The notes under the pieces are model-generated. The model did no database searches, was not told where the DNA came from, and saw nothing but the letters and a program-made list of their open reading frames with translations. Position numbers and translations under genes: made by a program. DNA of 64,000 bases from Streptomyces reniochalinae (lineage in GTDB: Bacteria > Actinomycetota > Actinomycetes > Streptomycetales > Streptomycetaceae), in NCBI RefSeq assembly GCF_003323735.1, contig NZ_QOIM01000023.1:62001-126000 (forward strand), in the 5' to 3' direction. How positions within the stretch are numbered: position 1 is the stretch's first letter; each line of letters begins with the position of its first letter. Positions 15,673-24,098 of this stretch are shown piece by piece.

Positions 15673-16920
15673 TCAGCCCTGCCCGTCCGCGAACCACCGC
15701 GCCAGCTCGGGGGCGAGGCGGGAGACCGTCACCGGCGTGCCGCCGTCCCGCAGCGACTCGGTGGCCGCTACCCCGGCCGCCACGGCCTCGCGCGCCGCGA
15801 CGGGGCTGGTGTCGGTGGCACCGCCCTCGCGGACGAACCGCAGGAACTCCGCCACCAGCAGCGGATCGGAGCCACCGTGCCCGCCCTCCTCGTCACTGCG
15901 GGAGGGCATGGGGACCACGAGGTCGGCCTCGGCGCGGTAGCCCTCACGGCTGCGCCGGTTCCACACCCGCACCTCGGCGCTCTCCCCGTGGTCGCCGAAG
16001 TTCTCCAGCCGGCCCTCGGTACCGATGACGGTGTAGTTGCGCCAGTAGTCGGGCGTGTAGTGGCACTGCTGGTAGCTGGCGTGGACGCCGCCCTCCAGCC
16101 GCATCACCACCATCGACAGGTCCTCCACGTCCACGACCGGGTTGAGCCCCGTGTTCGCCAGCGGCGGCCAGTTGTTCTCCGGGTCGTACCAGTCGGGCAT
16201 CACCGCGCCCGGTGCCTGGCCCGAGCGGTCGTCGATGTCGCCGTAGACGGTCAGACCTCCCAGCGCCGTGACCCGCTCGGTGTAGGCGCCCGCCAGCCAG
16301 TGGATGACGTCCAGGTCGTGCGCGCCCTTTTGGAGAAGCAGGCCCGTGGTGTTGCGGCGGTCGGCGTGCCAGTCCTTGAAGTAGAAGTCGCCGCCGTGTC
16401 CCACGAAGTGACGGCACCAGACGGCCTTGACCTCGCCGATCTCCCCCCGCCGGATCAGCTCGCGCATGGTGCGCACCACGGGCATGTGCCGCATGTTGTG
16501 GCCCACGTACAGCCGGGCGCCGCCTTCCCTGGCCGCCTCCAGCACCCGGTCGCAGCCCTCGGTGGTGATGGCCAGCGGCTTCTCCACGAAGACGGCGACC
16601 CCCGCCCGCAGCAGCTCGGTCGCGAGCTGCTCGTGCGTGTGGTCGGGGGTGATGACGAAGACCGCGTCCAGTTCCTCGGCCTCCAGCAGCTCGCGGTGGT
16701 CGCCGTAGAGCCGTACGCCGTCGCCGAACCACTCGCGGGCCCGCGCGAACATCGCCGGAGCCGTGTCGACGGCGGCCACCACGCGGGAGCCCTGGCCGGG
16801 CCGGTGCGCCTCACGGGCGAGGGTGGCGCGCAGCCCGAGCCCGATGACGGCCAGGCGCAGGTCCCGGGTGCGGGGCCCCTCGGCGCCTCCGGGCGCCGGG
16901 GCGAGGGTGGTGTCGGTCAT
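15673..16920 (-). CDS. Gfo/Idh/MocA-family oxidoreductase
   Basis: A 415-residue NAD(P)-dependent sugar dehydrogenase-type protein. The Rossmann motif LAVIGLGLRATLA lies near residue 22 and the family hallmark VFVEKPLAIT near residue 110. The catalytic region includes GAHDLDVIHWLAG with the conserved Asp and His. The ATG at 16920 is preceded by GGAG. It follows the two permease genes by 55 bases and is the last gene of the sugar ABC operon, so it probably oxidises the imported sugar or a derivative such as an inositol or a hexose. GH109-type glycosidases share this fold, so hydrolysis is a less likely alternative. Confidence 0.88.
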   Translation of the reverse strand: MTDTTLAPAPGGAEGPRTRDLRLAVIGLGLRATLAREAHRPGQGSRVVAAVDTAPAMFARAREWFGDGVRLYGDHRELLEAEELDAVFVITPDHTHEQLATELLRAGVAVFVEKPLAITTEGCDRVLEAAREGGARLYVGHNMRHMPVVRTMRELIRRGEIGEVKAVWCRHFVGHGGDFYFKDWHADRRNTTGLLLQKGAHDLDVIHWLAGAYTERVTALGGLTVYGDIDDRSGQAPGAVMPDWYDPENNWPPLANTGLNPVVDVEDLSMVVMRLEGGVHASYQQCHYTPDYWRNYTVIGTEGRLENFGDHGESAEVRVWNRRSREGYRAEADLVVPMPSRSDEEGGHGGSDPLLVAEFLRFVREGGATDTSPVAAREAVAAGVAATESLRDGGTPVTVSRLAPELARWFADGQG

Positions 16921-16926
16921 GTGGTC

Positions 16927-16970
16927 TCCAGCCGTTGCGGTCACGTCATATCCAGCCGTTGCGGTCACGT
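16927..16970. repeat. 20-bp direct repeat between permease and dehydrogenase genes
   Basis: The same 20 bases occur at 16927..16946 and 16951..16970, a 24-base period. They lie in the 55-base gap and encode nothing supported. It is probably a recent slippage duplication. Confidence 0.6.
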
Positions 16971-16975
16971 GGTTC

Positions 16976-17881
16976 TCAGCCCTTCATCCCGGAGAAGGCG
17001 ATGCCCTGGATGAAGTGCCGCTGCATCGCCACGAAGACGACGATCACCGGCAGTGTGGCCAGGACGGAGCCGGCCATCAGCACGGGGTACTCCGTCAGGT
17101 GCGCGCCCTGGAGGGTGGCGAGACCGGCCGACAGCGGCATCTGGGACGGGTCGGTGTTGACGACCAGCGGCCACATCAGATCGTTCCACGACCACAGGAA
17201 GGTGAGGATGCCCAGGGCCAGCAGCCCGGGGCGGGCCAGCGGCAGGGCGATCCGCCAGAAGACGGTGAACGGGTTGGCCCCGTCCAGCCTGGCCGCCTCC
17301 TCCAGCTCGGTGGGCAGCCCGAGGAAGAACTGGCGCAGCAGGAACGTCCCGAAGGCGCTGAACATGCCGGGGACCACCAGCGCCTGCAAGGAGTTGAGCC
17401 AGCCGAGGTCCTGCATGATCTGGTACTGCGGCAGCAGGAACAGCTGGCTGGGCACCATCAGCACCGCCAGGAACCCCAGGAAGAGCGCTCCGCGCCCGGG
17501 GAAGGCGATGCGCGCGAACGCGTACGCCGCCATCGAGCACAGCAGCAGCTGCGCGACGGTGCGCAGCAGCGTCATCAGCACGGTGTTCAGCAGCTGGTCG
17601 GTGAACGGTATCGAGGAGAAGACCGTCGCGTAGTTCGACCAGTCCCAGTGCTCCGGCAGGAACGTCGGCGGCACCCTGGTGGACTCGCCGAACGACTTGA
17701 AGGAGGTCAGGACCTGCCACAGCAGCGGGAAGACCGTCACGACCGCGCCCAGGGACAGCAGCACGTGCGCGGGCCACAGCCGCCCCTCGCGGTTCCGCCG
17801 GGCCGCGCGGCGGGCCGCGGCGGGCGGGCGGGCGCCCTCGGGGCGGGTGCGGCGCGGGGCTGTCGCGCTCGTCTCAGTCAT
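16976..17881 (-). CDS. carbohydrate ABC transporter permease, MalG type
   Basis: A 301-residue inner-membrane permease with about six transmembrane helices. The cytoplasmic EAA loop, ELEEAARLDGANPFTVFWRI, contacts the ATPase. The N-terminus is a basic, Ala/Pro-rich cytoplasmic tail. Its ATG overlaps the end of the MalF-type gene by 8 bases. In the CUT1 family such permeases pair with a MalF partner and a lipoprotein receptor and share a common ATPase (MsiK in Streptomyces), which explains why no ATPase gene lies in this operon. Confidence 0.93.
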   Translation of the reverse strand: MTETSATAPRRTRPEGARPPAAARRAARRNREGRLWPAHVLLSLGAVVTVFPLLWQVLTSFKSFGESTRVPPTFLPEHWDWSNYATVFSSIPFTDQLLNTVLMTLLRTVAQLLLCSMAAYAFARIAFPGRGALFLGFLAVLMVPSQLFLLPQYQIMQDLGWLNSLQALVVPGMFSAFGTFLLRQFFLGLPTELEEAARLDGANPFTVFWRIALPLARPGLLALGILTFLWSWNDLMWPLVVNTDPSQMPLSAGLATLQGAHLTEYPVLMAGSVLATLPVIVVFVAMQRHFIQGIAFSGMKG

Positions 17882-18881
17882 AGTGGACCCACCTCTTCTG
17901 CAACCGGAACTGGAGGGCGGTCAGCGCCATGATCAGGACGAACAGCACACAGACGATGGCTGCTCCGTACGCGCGCTGGTTGTCGTAGAAGGACTTCTGG
18001 AAGAACAGCATCACGATGGTCTGGCCCTCGCTGTAGGCCGGGTTCGTGACGCCGACGGACGTGTTGGCGCCCAGGATCATGTAGATCAGGTCGAACACCT
18101 GGAGGGACTGGATCACCGACAGCACGGTGGTGAAGAACAGCGTCGGGCTCAGCAGCGGCATCGTGACGGAGAAGAACTGGCGCACGCGGCCCGCCCCGTC
18201 CAAAGAGGCGGCCTCGTAGTAGTCCTGCGGGATGCCCTGGAGGCCCGCCAGCAGCAGGATCATGTTGTATCCGACGGTCATCCACACGCCGACGGCGGCG
18301 ACGGCGAACCGCACCACGTCCGGGTCGGAGACCCAGTAGGTGCCGTCGATACCGATCGCGTCGAGGGCCTGGTTGAGGATGCCGACGTCGCCGTTGTAGA
18401 GCCAGCGCCACACCACCGCCACCGCGGCCGGCATCGTGACGACCGGCAGGAAGTACAGCGTCCGGTAGAACCCGGTGCCGCGCATGCCCTTCAGGTTCAG
18501 CAGCACGGCCAGCACCATCGAGACGGGGATGCCCAGCAGCACCAGCACGGTGTAGATCAGGCTGTTGCCCAGCGACTGCCACACTTCGGGGTCGTGCAGC
18601 ATCGTGCGGTAGTTCTCCAGCCCGATCCACGAGGTGCCGCCGAAGGGGCCCCACTCGGTGAAGCTGAAGTACAGGGTTTGCAGCACGGGCCACAGATAGA
18701 ACACCGCAAGACCGAGCCCCGCGGGCGCGATCATCGCGTAGCCCCACCACTTGTCGCGGTGCAGGAAACGGCGCTCCCGCTTGCGCAGCGCACGCTGGCT
18801 GGATGCGGAGCCGCCTGACCCGCCGGACGGAGGCGGTGGCGCCGCCTTCGCCGCCGCGGTGGCCTCGACGTCGACGCTCAT
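17874..18881 (-). CDS. carbohydrate ABC transporter permease, MalF type
   Basis: A 335-residue CUT1-family permease with six predicted helices after a ~50-residue Ala/Pro/Gly-rich cytoplasmic tail. The EAA motif is YYEAASLDGAGRVRQFFSVT. The ATG at 18881 overlaps the TGA of the solute-binding protein gene (ATGA), so translation is coupled. It partners with the MalG-type permease downstream. Confidence 0.93.
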   Translation of the reverse strand: MSVDVEATAAAKAAPPPPSGGSGGSASSQRALRKRERRFLHRDKWWGYAMIAPAGLGLAVFYLWPVLQTLYFSFTEWGPFGGTSWIGLENYRTMLHDPEVWQSLGNSLIYTVLVLLGIPVSMVLAVLLNLKGMRGTGFYRTLYFLPVVTMPAAVAVVWRWLYNGDVGILNQALDAIGIDGTYWVSDPDVVRFAVAAVGVWMTVGYNMILLLAGLQGIPQDYYEAASLDGAGRVRQFFSVTMPLLSPTLFFTTVLSVIQSLQVFDLIYMILGANTSVGVTNPAYSEGQTIVMLFFQKSFYDNQRAYGAAIVCVLFVLIMALTALQFRLQKRWVHYD

Positions 18882-20167
18882 GCCTTCCCCTCCCGGGCGA
18901 GCAACTGGTTCATCGCCTTGGTGAGGGAACGCGACACGTCGGCCAGGCTCTCGTTCCCGCTCCACGCCCGGGACAGCAGTTGCAGTTCCTTGTGCGACCA
19001 GGCGGCGGTGTTGGTGGAGATCGGATACGGCACCGCGTAGTCCACGGCGTCCAGGTGGACCTTCAGGTCGAACTTCGGCATGGAGTCGATCCACGGCTGC
19101 TGGGTGCCGTTCCGTGCCGGGATGGCCGTGCCCTTGGCCTGGAGGAGCGAGCCGCGCCTGGACGAGAGGAAGCGCACGAAGTCCCGGGCGAGCCGGGGGT
19201 GCGGCGTCCTGGCGTAGACGACGTTGGCCAGGCCGTGGATGACGCTGGCCCGGTGCTTGCCGCGCGGCAGCGGAGCCACGTCGACCTTGTCGCGCAGCGC
19301 CGGGTCGGCCCAGAAGACGGCCGCGTTGTACGAGCACTCGTACGTCATGGCGAGCTTGCCCGCCTGGAACATCTGCGTGGCGTCGGTGTCGGTGAGCTGC
19401 TGGAGGGTGGGTGAGGCGCGGTAGCGGTGGATCATGTCGATCCACAGCTGGAGCCCGTCGAGGGTCTGCGGGTCCGCGTACCCCGACTCCGTGCGGTCCT
19501 TCGAGAGCACCCAGCCGCCGGCCTGCGGTATGGAGTTGTAGTAGTTCTCCTGAGCGCGCACCGGGGCGCCCACGCCGTAGACCCCGCGGCGCCTGTCCGT
19601 CAGCCGCTGGGCGGCTGTGATCAGGTCCTGCCACGTCCACGAGTCGTCCGGGTGGTCCACGCCCGCCCGGTCGAACAGCTTCTTGTTGAACCAGAGCGCG
19701 ACCGTGTCGAAGTCCTTCGGCGCACCGTACTGGGTGCCCTTCCAGCGGTAGAGGTCCGCCAGGTCGGGCGGGAAGTCGGCCGGGTCGAGGACCGCCTCGG
19801 GGCCCTCGGTCTCCAGCGGCAGCAGCTGCCCGTTGTCGGCGTACAGGCCGAAGTTGGGCCCGTTCATCCAGAACACGTCGGGTGCCGAGCCGCCCGAGCA
19901 GGCCGTGCGCAGCTTCGTCCAGTACGTGGCGTTCGGGGTGAGCTGCACGTCCACGCTCACGCCCGGCCTGGTTCGCTCGAACTCCCTGGCGGCCTTCTCC
20001 ATGGCCGGCATCTGGTACACGTCCCAGACGCCGTAGGTGATCCGACCGCGTTCGGCGCCGCCCTTGGACGAGGCGGTGGTCGGTTTCGGGGGACTGCCGC
20101 AGCCTGCCGCGAACGCCGTCGTACCGAGCGTCGTCGCGGCGGCAGTGAAGAGGGAACGTCTGCGCAC
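18878..20167 (-). CDS. extracellular sugar-binding lipoprotein of the ABC importer
   Basis: A 429-residue family 1 solute-binding protein. The N-terminus RRRSLFTAAATTLG with lipobox FAAGC marks a lipoprotein signal, possibly Tat-dependent because of the arginine cluster. The mature part has the binding-protein core WDVYQMPAMEKAAREFERT and later VFWMNGPNFGLYA. I chose the GTG at 20167, with AGGAAGG nine bases upstream; a TTG further left would fall inside a palindrome. First gene of the operon. The substrate is probably an oligosaccharide or sugar alcohol, unknown. Confidence 0.9.
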   Translation of the reverse strand: MRRRSLFTAAATTLGTTAFAAGCGSPPKPTTASSKGGAERGRITYGVWDVYQMPAMEKAAREFERTRPGVSVDVQLTPNATYWTKLRTACSGGSAPDVFWMNGPNFGLYADNGQLLPLETEGPEAVLDPADFPPDLADLYRWKGTQYGAPKDFDTVALWFNKKLFDRAGVDHPDDSWTWQDLITAAQRLTDRRRGVYGVGAPVRAQENYYNSIPQAGGWVLSKDRTESGYADPQTLDGLQLWIDMIHRYRASPTLQQLTDTDATQMFQAGKLAMTYECSYNAAVFWADPALRDKVDVAPLPRGKHRASVIHGLANVVYARTPHPRLARDFVRFLSSRRGSLLQAKGTAIPARNGTQQPWIDSMPKFDLKVHLDAVDYAVPYPISTNTAAWSHKELQLLSRAWSGNESLADVSRSLTKAMNQLLAREGKA

Positions 20168-20218
20168 GCCGGAGGGCCTTCCTGGGAGCCTGATGCCCGG
20201 AAAGCTATGTGCTCGAAG

Positions 20219-20230
20219 TTGACGCGTCAA
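20219..20230. promoter_or_regulatory. palindromic operator before the sugar ABC operon
   Basis: TTGACGCGTCAA is a perfect 12-base palindrome 51 bases upstream of the lipoprotein start. It differs from the palindrome before the RpiR gene, so a second regulator, for example of LacI type, may act here. Confidence 0.5.
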
Positions 20231-20280
20231 GACTCGTTTCGATCAACTTTACGCAATGTGGTGCGGCCGGGTCCCGCCGC

Positions 20281-20302
20281 GGAGTAGTGCTAGCACCACT
20301 CC
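20281..20302. promoter_or_regulatory. 22-base palindrome centred on GTGCTAGCAC
   Basis: A 22-base inverted repeat with one mismatched pair, centred on GTGCTAGCAC, lies 33 bases upstream of the small membrane-protein gene. This is the place expected for a promoter -10 region with an overlapping operator. Confidence 0.5.
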
Positions 20303-20334
20303 GCTCCACCCCGCGCGCCCGTACTGTGACAGGC

Positions 20335-20757
20335 ATGAGCACACCCGATCCCGAGCTGAAGAAGGAACTCGACGCGACCCTGCACACCCGCAGGGAGCTG
20401 GGTCCCGAGTACGAGGGCGAGCTGATCGACGCCTTCCTGGAGAAGGTGGAGCAGCGGCTCGACAACGTCGTCGACAAGCGGATGCGCCGGCAGCTGGCGG
20501 AACAGCAGATGGTGGCCGCGCGCGGCGCTGCGACGGGCAGGCCCCCTCAGGGACCGCCGGTCTACTCCGACGGCCTCGGCGCACGGCTCGGCCTGGCGGT
20601 CGCCTCCCTGGTGCTGGCGATCCCCCTCTCGGCGATCGCCGTCGTCAACGCCGGCATGACGGGCCTGTTCACCTGCTGGGCCGGCATCGTCGCCGTCAAC
20701 GCCCTCCAGGCCAGCCGCTCCTGGTTCTCCCCGGGGCGGCGTGACAGGGACGAGTAG
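20335..20757 (+). CDS. small conserved membrane protein
   Basis: A 140-residue protein. The first ~75 residues are charged and helical (ELKKELDATLHTRRELG, VEQRLDNVVDKRMRRQLA). Two hydrophobic segments follow (LGLAVASLVLAIPLSAIAVV and the next ~20 residues), so it is an inner-membrane protein with a cytoplasmic N-terminus. The arrangement matches streptomycete conserved membrane proteins of unknown function. Start ATG at 20335; no strong RBS. It stands alone, upstream of the convergent cbs gene. Confidence 0.75.
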   Translation: MSTPDPELKKELDATLHTRRELGPEYEGELIDAFLEKVEQRLDNVVDKRMRRQLAEQQMVAARGAATGRPPQGPPVYSDGLGARLGLAVASLVLAIPLSAIAVVNAGMTGLFTCWAGIVAVNALQASRSWFSPGRRDRDE

Positions 20758-20759
20758 CC

Positions 20760-21010
20760 GAGCTCAGCGGGCCGGCACTGCCGAGTGCCCCACGGGGCCG
20801 CACGGTACGAGCGCACGGGGTCCGACGCGACACGAGTACCCCCCCCGGGTGCCAGGACGGCGCGCATGGCCGCGCCCGGGACCGGCACGGCACGGCACGC
20901 GTGACCCCGGCCCCCGGGGGGCGGCACGGCACGAGTAGCCCGCCCGGGGGCCGCGCGGAGTGGCCGCGCCCAGGGGGCCGACGAGAACGGCGGCAAGGCG
21001 CACGGGCGGG
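20760..21010. repeat. degenerate GC-rich repeat block
   Basis: Units of the kind GGCACGGCACGAGTAGCCCG followed by runs of G and C recur with variation, with GGCCGCGCCC in between, across the gap between two convergent genes. No coding is supported. It resembles expanding low-complexity sequence. Confidence 0.45.
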
Positions 21011-21018
21011 AAAAGCCC

Positions 21019-21044
21019 GGGCCCGGGGGGCCTGTCCCGGGCCC
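21019..21044. terminator. terminator of cbs
   Basis: GGGCCCGGG (21019..21027) pairs with CCCGGGCCC (21036..21044) immediately after the cbs stop codon. Confidence 0.6.
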
Positions 21045-21048
21045 CTCC

Positions 21049-22437
21049 TCACCGTGCCAGATACGCCAACAGGTCCTGGCGGCTGACGACCCCGCTCGGC
21101 TTGCCGTCCGCCAGTACCACCGCCGCGTCGGCCCCCTCCAGCACGGCCATCAGGTCGGCGACGGCCTCGCCCGCGCCGACGTGCGGCAGCGGCGCGCTCA
21201 TGTGCTTGTCGAGCGCGTCCCCCAGGGAGGCCCGCTGCGCGAACAGCCCGTCCAGCAACTCCCGTTCGACGACCGACCCGATCACCTCGGCGGCCATCAC
21301 GTCGGGGTGCCCCGCCCCCCGCTTGACGACGGGCATCTGCGAGACCCCGTACTCGCGCAGCACCTCGATGGCCTCGCCGACGGTCTCCTCAGGGTGCATG
21401 TGCACCAGCGAGGGCATGGGGCCCTCCTTGTGCCGCAGGACGTCACCGACCCGCGCCCCCGCGGTGCCGCCCTCCTCCAGGAAGCCGTAGTCGTTCATCC
21501 ACTCGTCGTTGAAGATCTTGCTGAGATAGCCGCGCCCGCTGTCGGGCAGCAGGACGACCACCACTGCGTCCTTGCCGTCCGGACCCAGCCGCCGTGCCAC
21601 CTCCAGCGCCCCGACGACCGCCATCCCGCAGGAGCCGCCCACCAGCAGGCCCTCCTCCTTGGCGAGCCGGCGCGTCATCTGGAAGGAGTCCTTGTCGGAG
21701 ACGCCGATGATCTCGTCGGTGATGTTCCGGTCGTAGGCGTCGGGCCAGAAGTCCTCACCGACGCCTTCGACCAGGTAGGGCCGCCCGCTGCCGCCGGAGT
21801 AGACCGAGCCCTCGGGGTCGGCGCCCACGATCCGCACCCGGTCGCCGCTTACCTCTTTCAGGTACCGCCCGGTGCCGCTGATGGTGCCTCCGGTGCCGAT
21901 ACCCGCGACGAAATGGGTGATCCGCCCGTCCGTCTGCTCCCACAGCTCGGGCCCGGTCGTCTCGTAGTGCGAGCGGGGGTTGTCGGGGTTGCTGTACTGG
22001 TCGGGCTTCCAGGCCCCGGGGGTCTCCCGCACCAGCCGGTCGGAGACGTTGTAGTACGAGTCGGGGTGCTCCGGGTCGACGGCCGTGGGGCAGACCACGA
22101 CCTCGGCCCCGTAGGCACGCAGCACGTTGATCTTGTCGGTGGAGACCTTGTCGGGGCACACGAACAGGCAGCGGTAGCCCTTCTGCTGCGCCACGATGGC
22201 CAGACCGACCCCGGTGTTGCCCGAGGTGGGCTCGACGATCACCCCGCCAGGACGCAGCGCGCCCGACTCCTCGGCCGCCTCGATCATGCGCAGCGCGATC
22301 CGGTCCTTCACGGAGCCGCCCGGATTGAAGTACTCCACCTTGGCCAGGACGGTGGCCTGGATGCCTTCCGTGACACTGGTGAGCTTGAGCAGCGGGGTGT
22401 TGCCGACAAGCTCGATCATCGACTCGTGATACTGCAC
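21049..22437 (-). CDS. cbs: cystathionine beta-synthase
   Basis: A 462-residue PLP enzyme that condenses serine and homocysteine to cystathionine (reverse transsulfuration). The catalytic domain has GGSVKDRIAL with the PLP lysine near residue 42, the asparagine loop PTSGNTG, and GIGTGGTISGTGRYL for phosphate binding. Residues ~330-460 are a pair of CBS domains, usually the adenosyl-ligand regulatory module. The eukaryotic heme domain is absent, as expected. The GTG at 22437 with GGAG upstream gives the usual bacterial N-terminus. O-acetylserine-dependent activity cannot be excluded by sequence. Confidence 0.93.
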   Translation of the reverse strand: MQYHESMIELVGNTPLLKLTSVTEGIQATVLAKVEYFNPGGSVKDRIALRMIEAAEESGALRPGGVIVEPTSGNTGVGLAIVAQQKGYRCLFVCPDKVSTDKINVLRAYGAEVVVCPTAVDPEHPDSYYNVSDRLVRETPGAWKPDQYSNPDNPRSHYETTGPELWEQTDGRITHFVAGIGTGGTISGTGRYLKEVSGDRVRIVGADPEGSVYSGGSGRPYLVEGVGEDFWPDAYDRNITDEIIGVSDKDSFQMTRRLAKEEGLLVGGSCGMAVVGALEVARRLGPDGKDAVVVVLLPDSGRGYLSKIFNDEWMNDYGFLEEGGTAGARVGDVLRHKEGPMPSLVHMHPEETVGEAIEVLREYGVSQMPVVKRGAGHPDVMAAEVIGSVVERELLDGLFAQRASLGDALDKHMSAPLPHVGAGEAVADLMAVLEGADAAVVLADGKPSGVVSRQDLLAYLAR

Positions 22438-22799
22438 CGTGGTCTCCGCGCGTAGTCGTGGTCGCGGGCCGCGGGTCGCGGGCCCGTGCCGACACCATAT
22501 GGGGCAACACGCGCACGCAGGGGGCGCGTTGCAGCACGCTCCGGGGCGGGCAACACAGTCTTGAGGGGTACGAGCCCCGGCGCGCGGCCGGACGGTCACC
22601 ACGTACTGGGCGACCACCCGGACCAGGGCCCTTCGGGAGGCTTCCCGAACCGGCCTGGAGGACATCGTCCGACAAAGCGGCGCGCCACCGAGGAACGGCG
22701 CGCACTCCATGCTGCGAACCAGACGGAAAGAACCCGTCAGGTTGAGCAGAAGAACCGGACGAACCATCAGCACGGCAACGCGGGAGGCGGAAGAGCACA
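22438..22799. other. divergent promoter region of cbs and the SGNH gene
   Basis: This 362-base gap holds no supported gene. The motif GGGCAACAC-like occurs twice (near 22502 and 22550), and GCAACACGCGC with GCGCGTTGC can pair around 22503..22535. These may be cbs control elements. Confidence 0.35.
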
Positions 22800-23831
22800 A
22801 TGCCGATGTCGAAGGCGTCGAGCGCGAGAGTGGCCCGGCGAATCGCGACCGCAGCCGCCTACGGAGGCGGCGGAATCGGCCTGGTCGGCGGGGCGGCGGT
22901 CGGGCTGCTGTTCACCGAACTCCAACTGGCGAAACGTCAAATCGGCGGCTCGGACGACGAGCCACCCCAGGCCGACGGGCTCTACGGCGACGCCTTCGGC
23001 AGGCTCTACACCGGGCGTCCCCTGCGCATGGCCTTCCTCGGCGACTCGACGGCGGCGGGACAGGGCGTGCACAGGTCGCGGCAGACGCCCGGAGCGCTGC
23101 TGGCCTCCGCGCTCGCGGCCGTGGCGGAGCGCCCCGTGGAACTGCGCAACGTCGCACTGTCCGGCGCCATGTCCGACGACCTGGAGCGGCAGATCACGCT
23201 GCTGCTGAGCGCACGGGAGCCGGCCACGGCACCGGACGTGTGCGTCATCATGATCGGCGCCAACGACGTCACCCACCGCATGTCCCCGGCCCGCTCGGTC
23301 CGCTACCTGTCGGACGCGGTGGCACGGCTGCGGACGGCCGGCTGCGAGGTGGTGGTCGGCACCTGCCCCGACCTGGGCAGTGTCGAGCCCGTCGGGCAGC
23401 CGCTGCGCTGGATCGCGCGGCGGCTGTCACGTCAGCTGGCGGCGGCACAGACCATCGCCGTCGTCGAGGAGGGCGGACGGACGGTCTCGCTGGGCGACCT
23501 GCTGGGCCCGGAGTTCTCCGCCAACCCGCGCGAACTGTTCGGCCCGGACAACTACCACCCGTCCGCCGAGGGCTACGCCACCGCCGCCATGGCGGTCCTG
23601 CCCACCCTGTGCACGGCGCTGGGGCTGTGGCCGGACGAGCGTCCCGACAGCCGCCGCCGCGAGGGCGTGCTGCCGGTCGCCCGGGCCGCGGCGGAGGCGG
23701 CGGCCGAGGGCGGCACCGAGGTCGCCGGCATGCGGGGCCCCTGGGCCCTGCTCAAGCACCGCCGCCGGCGCAGGCTGCCGCCCGCGGAGGAGACCACCTG
23801 GCAGCGCGAGGAGGAACCCGAACACCGCTGA
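22800..23831 (+). CDS. membrane-anchored SGNH/GDSL hydrolase
   Basis: A 343-residue protein. An N-terminal hydrophobic segment (AAAYGGGGIGLVGGAAVGLL) anchors or exports it. The SGNH esterase domain follows: MAFLGDSTAAGQG with the nucleophile Ser near residue 83, a Gly block, MIGANDVTH with the block III Asn, and DNYHPSAEGY with the catalytic Asp and His. The last ~70 residues are a charged tail rich in Ala, Glu and Arg. The ATG at 22800 has GGAAGAG upstream; the ATG at 22806 is an alternative. Such enzymes deacylate lipids or cell-wall polymers; no substrate is implied. Confidence 0.88.
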   Translation: MPMSKASSARVARRIATAAAYGGGGIGLVGGAAVGLLFTELQLAKRQIGGSDDEPPQADGLYGDAFGRLYTGRPLRMAFLGDSTAAGQGVHRSRQTPGALLASALAAVAERPVELRNVALSGAMSDDLERQITLLLSAREPATAPDVCVIMIGANDVTHRMSPARSVRYLSDAVARLRTAGCEVVVGTCPDLGSVEPVGQPLRWIARRLSRQLAAAQTIAVVEEGGRTVSLGDLLGPEFSANPRELFGPDNYHPSAEGYATAAMAVLPTLCTALGLWPDERPDSRRREGVLPVARAAAEAAAEGGTEVAGMRGPWALLKHRRRRRLPPAEETTWQREEEPEHR

Positions 23832-23920
23832 CCGGTCGGCGCGCCCCCGACGAGAGCGTGCCGGCCACCGAGCGGGCAGAACCCGGGCGGCAGGAGGGGT
23901 GCGGCGAGCGGCGCGCTCCT

Positions 23921-23968
23921 CGGCGAGAGCGTCTTTCGGCGAGAGCCTCTTTCGGCGGGAGTGTCTTG
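23921..23968. repeat. three tandem 16-bp repeats
   Basis: The unit CGGCGAGAGCSTCTTT occurs at 23921..23936, 23937..23952 and, more diverged, 23953..23968, in the gap upstream of the thiolase gene. Confidence 0.7.
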
Positions 23969-23984
23969 ACGCCTCCCCGGGACA

Positions 23985-23996
23985 AAGCAAACGCTT
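23985..23996. promoter_or_regulatory. possible fatty-acid-type operator upstream of the thiolase
   Basis: AAGCAAACGCTT is a perfect 4-4-4 inverted repeat about 100 bases upstream of the thiolase start. AAGC-N4-GCTT sites resemble those of actinobacterial TetR-type acyl-CoA regulators as I recall them. Confidence 0.35.
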
Positions 23997-24098
23997 AGAA
24001 GAGGCCCGCATCACACCGTTCAGACCGTGACCGGCACCCTACGGGCGGGTAGCTTCCGCTCCGTACCGCCGATCCGCCGACTCCCCCAGGAGCCCCTG

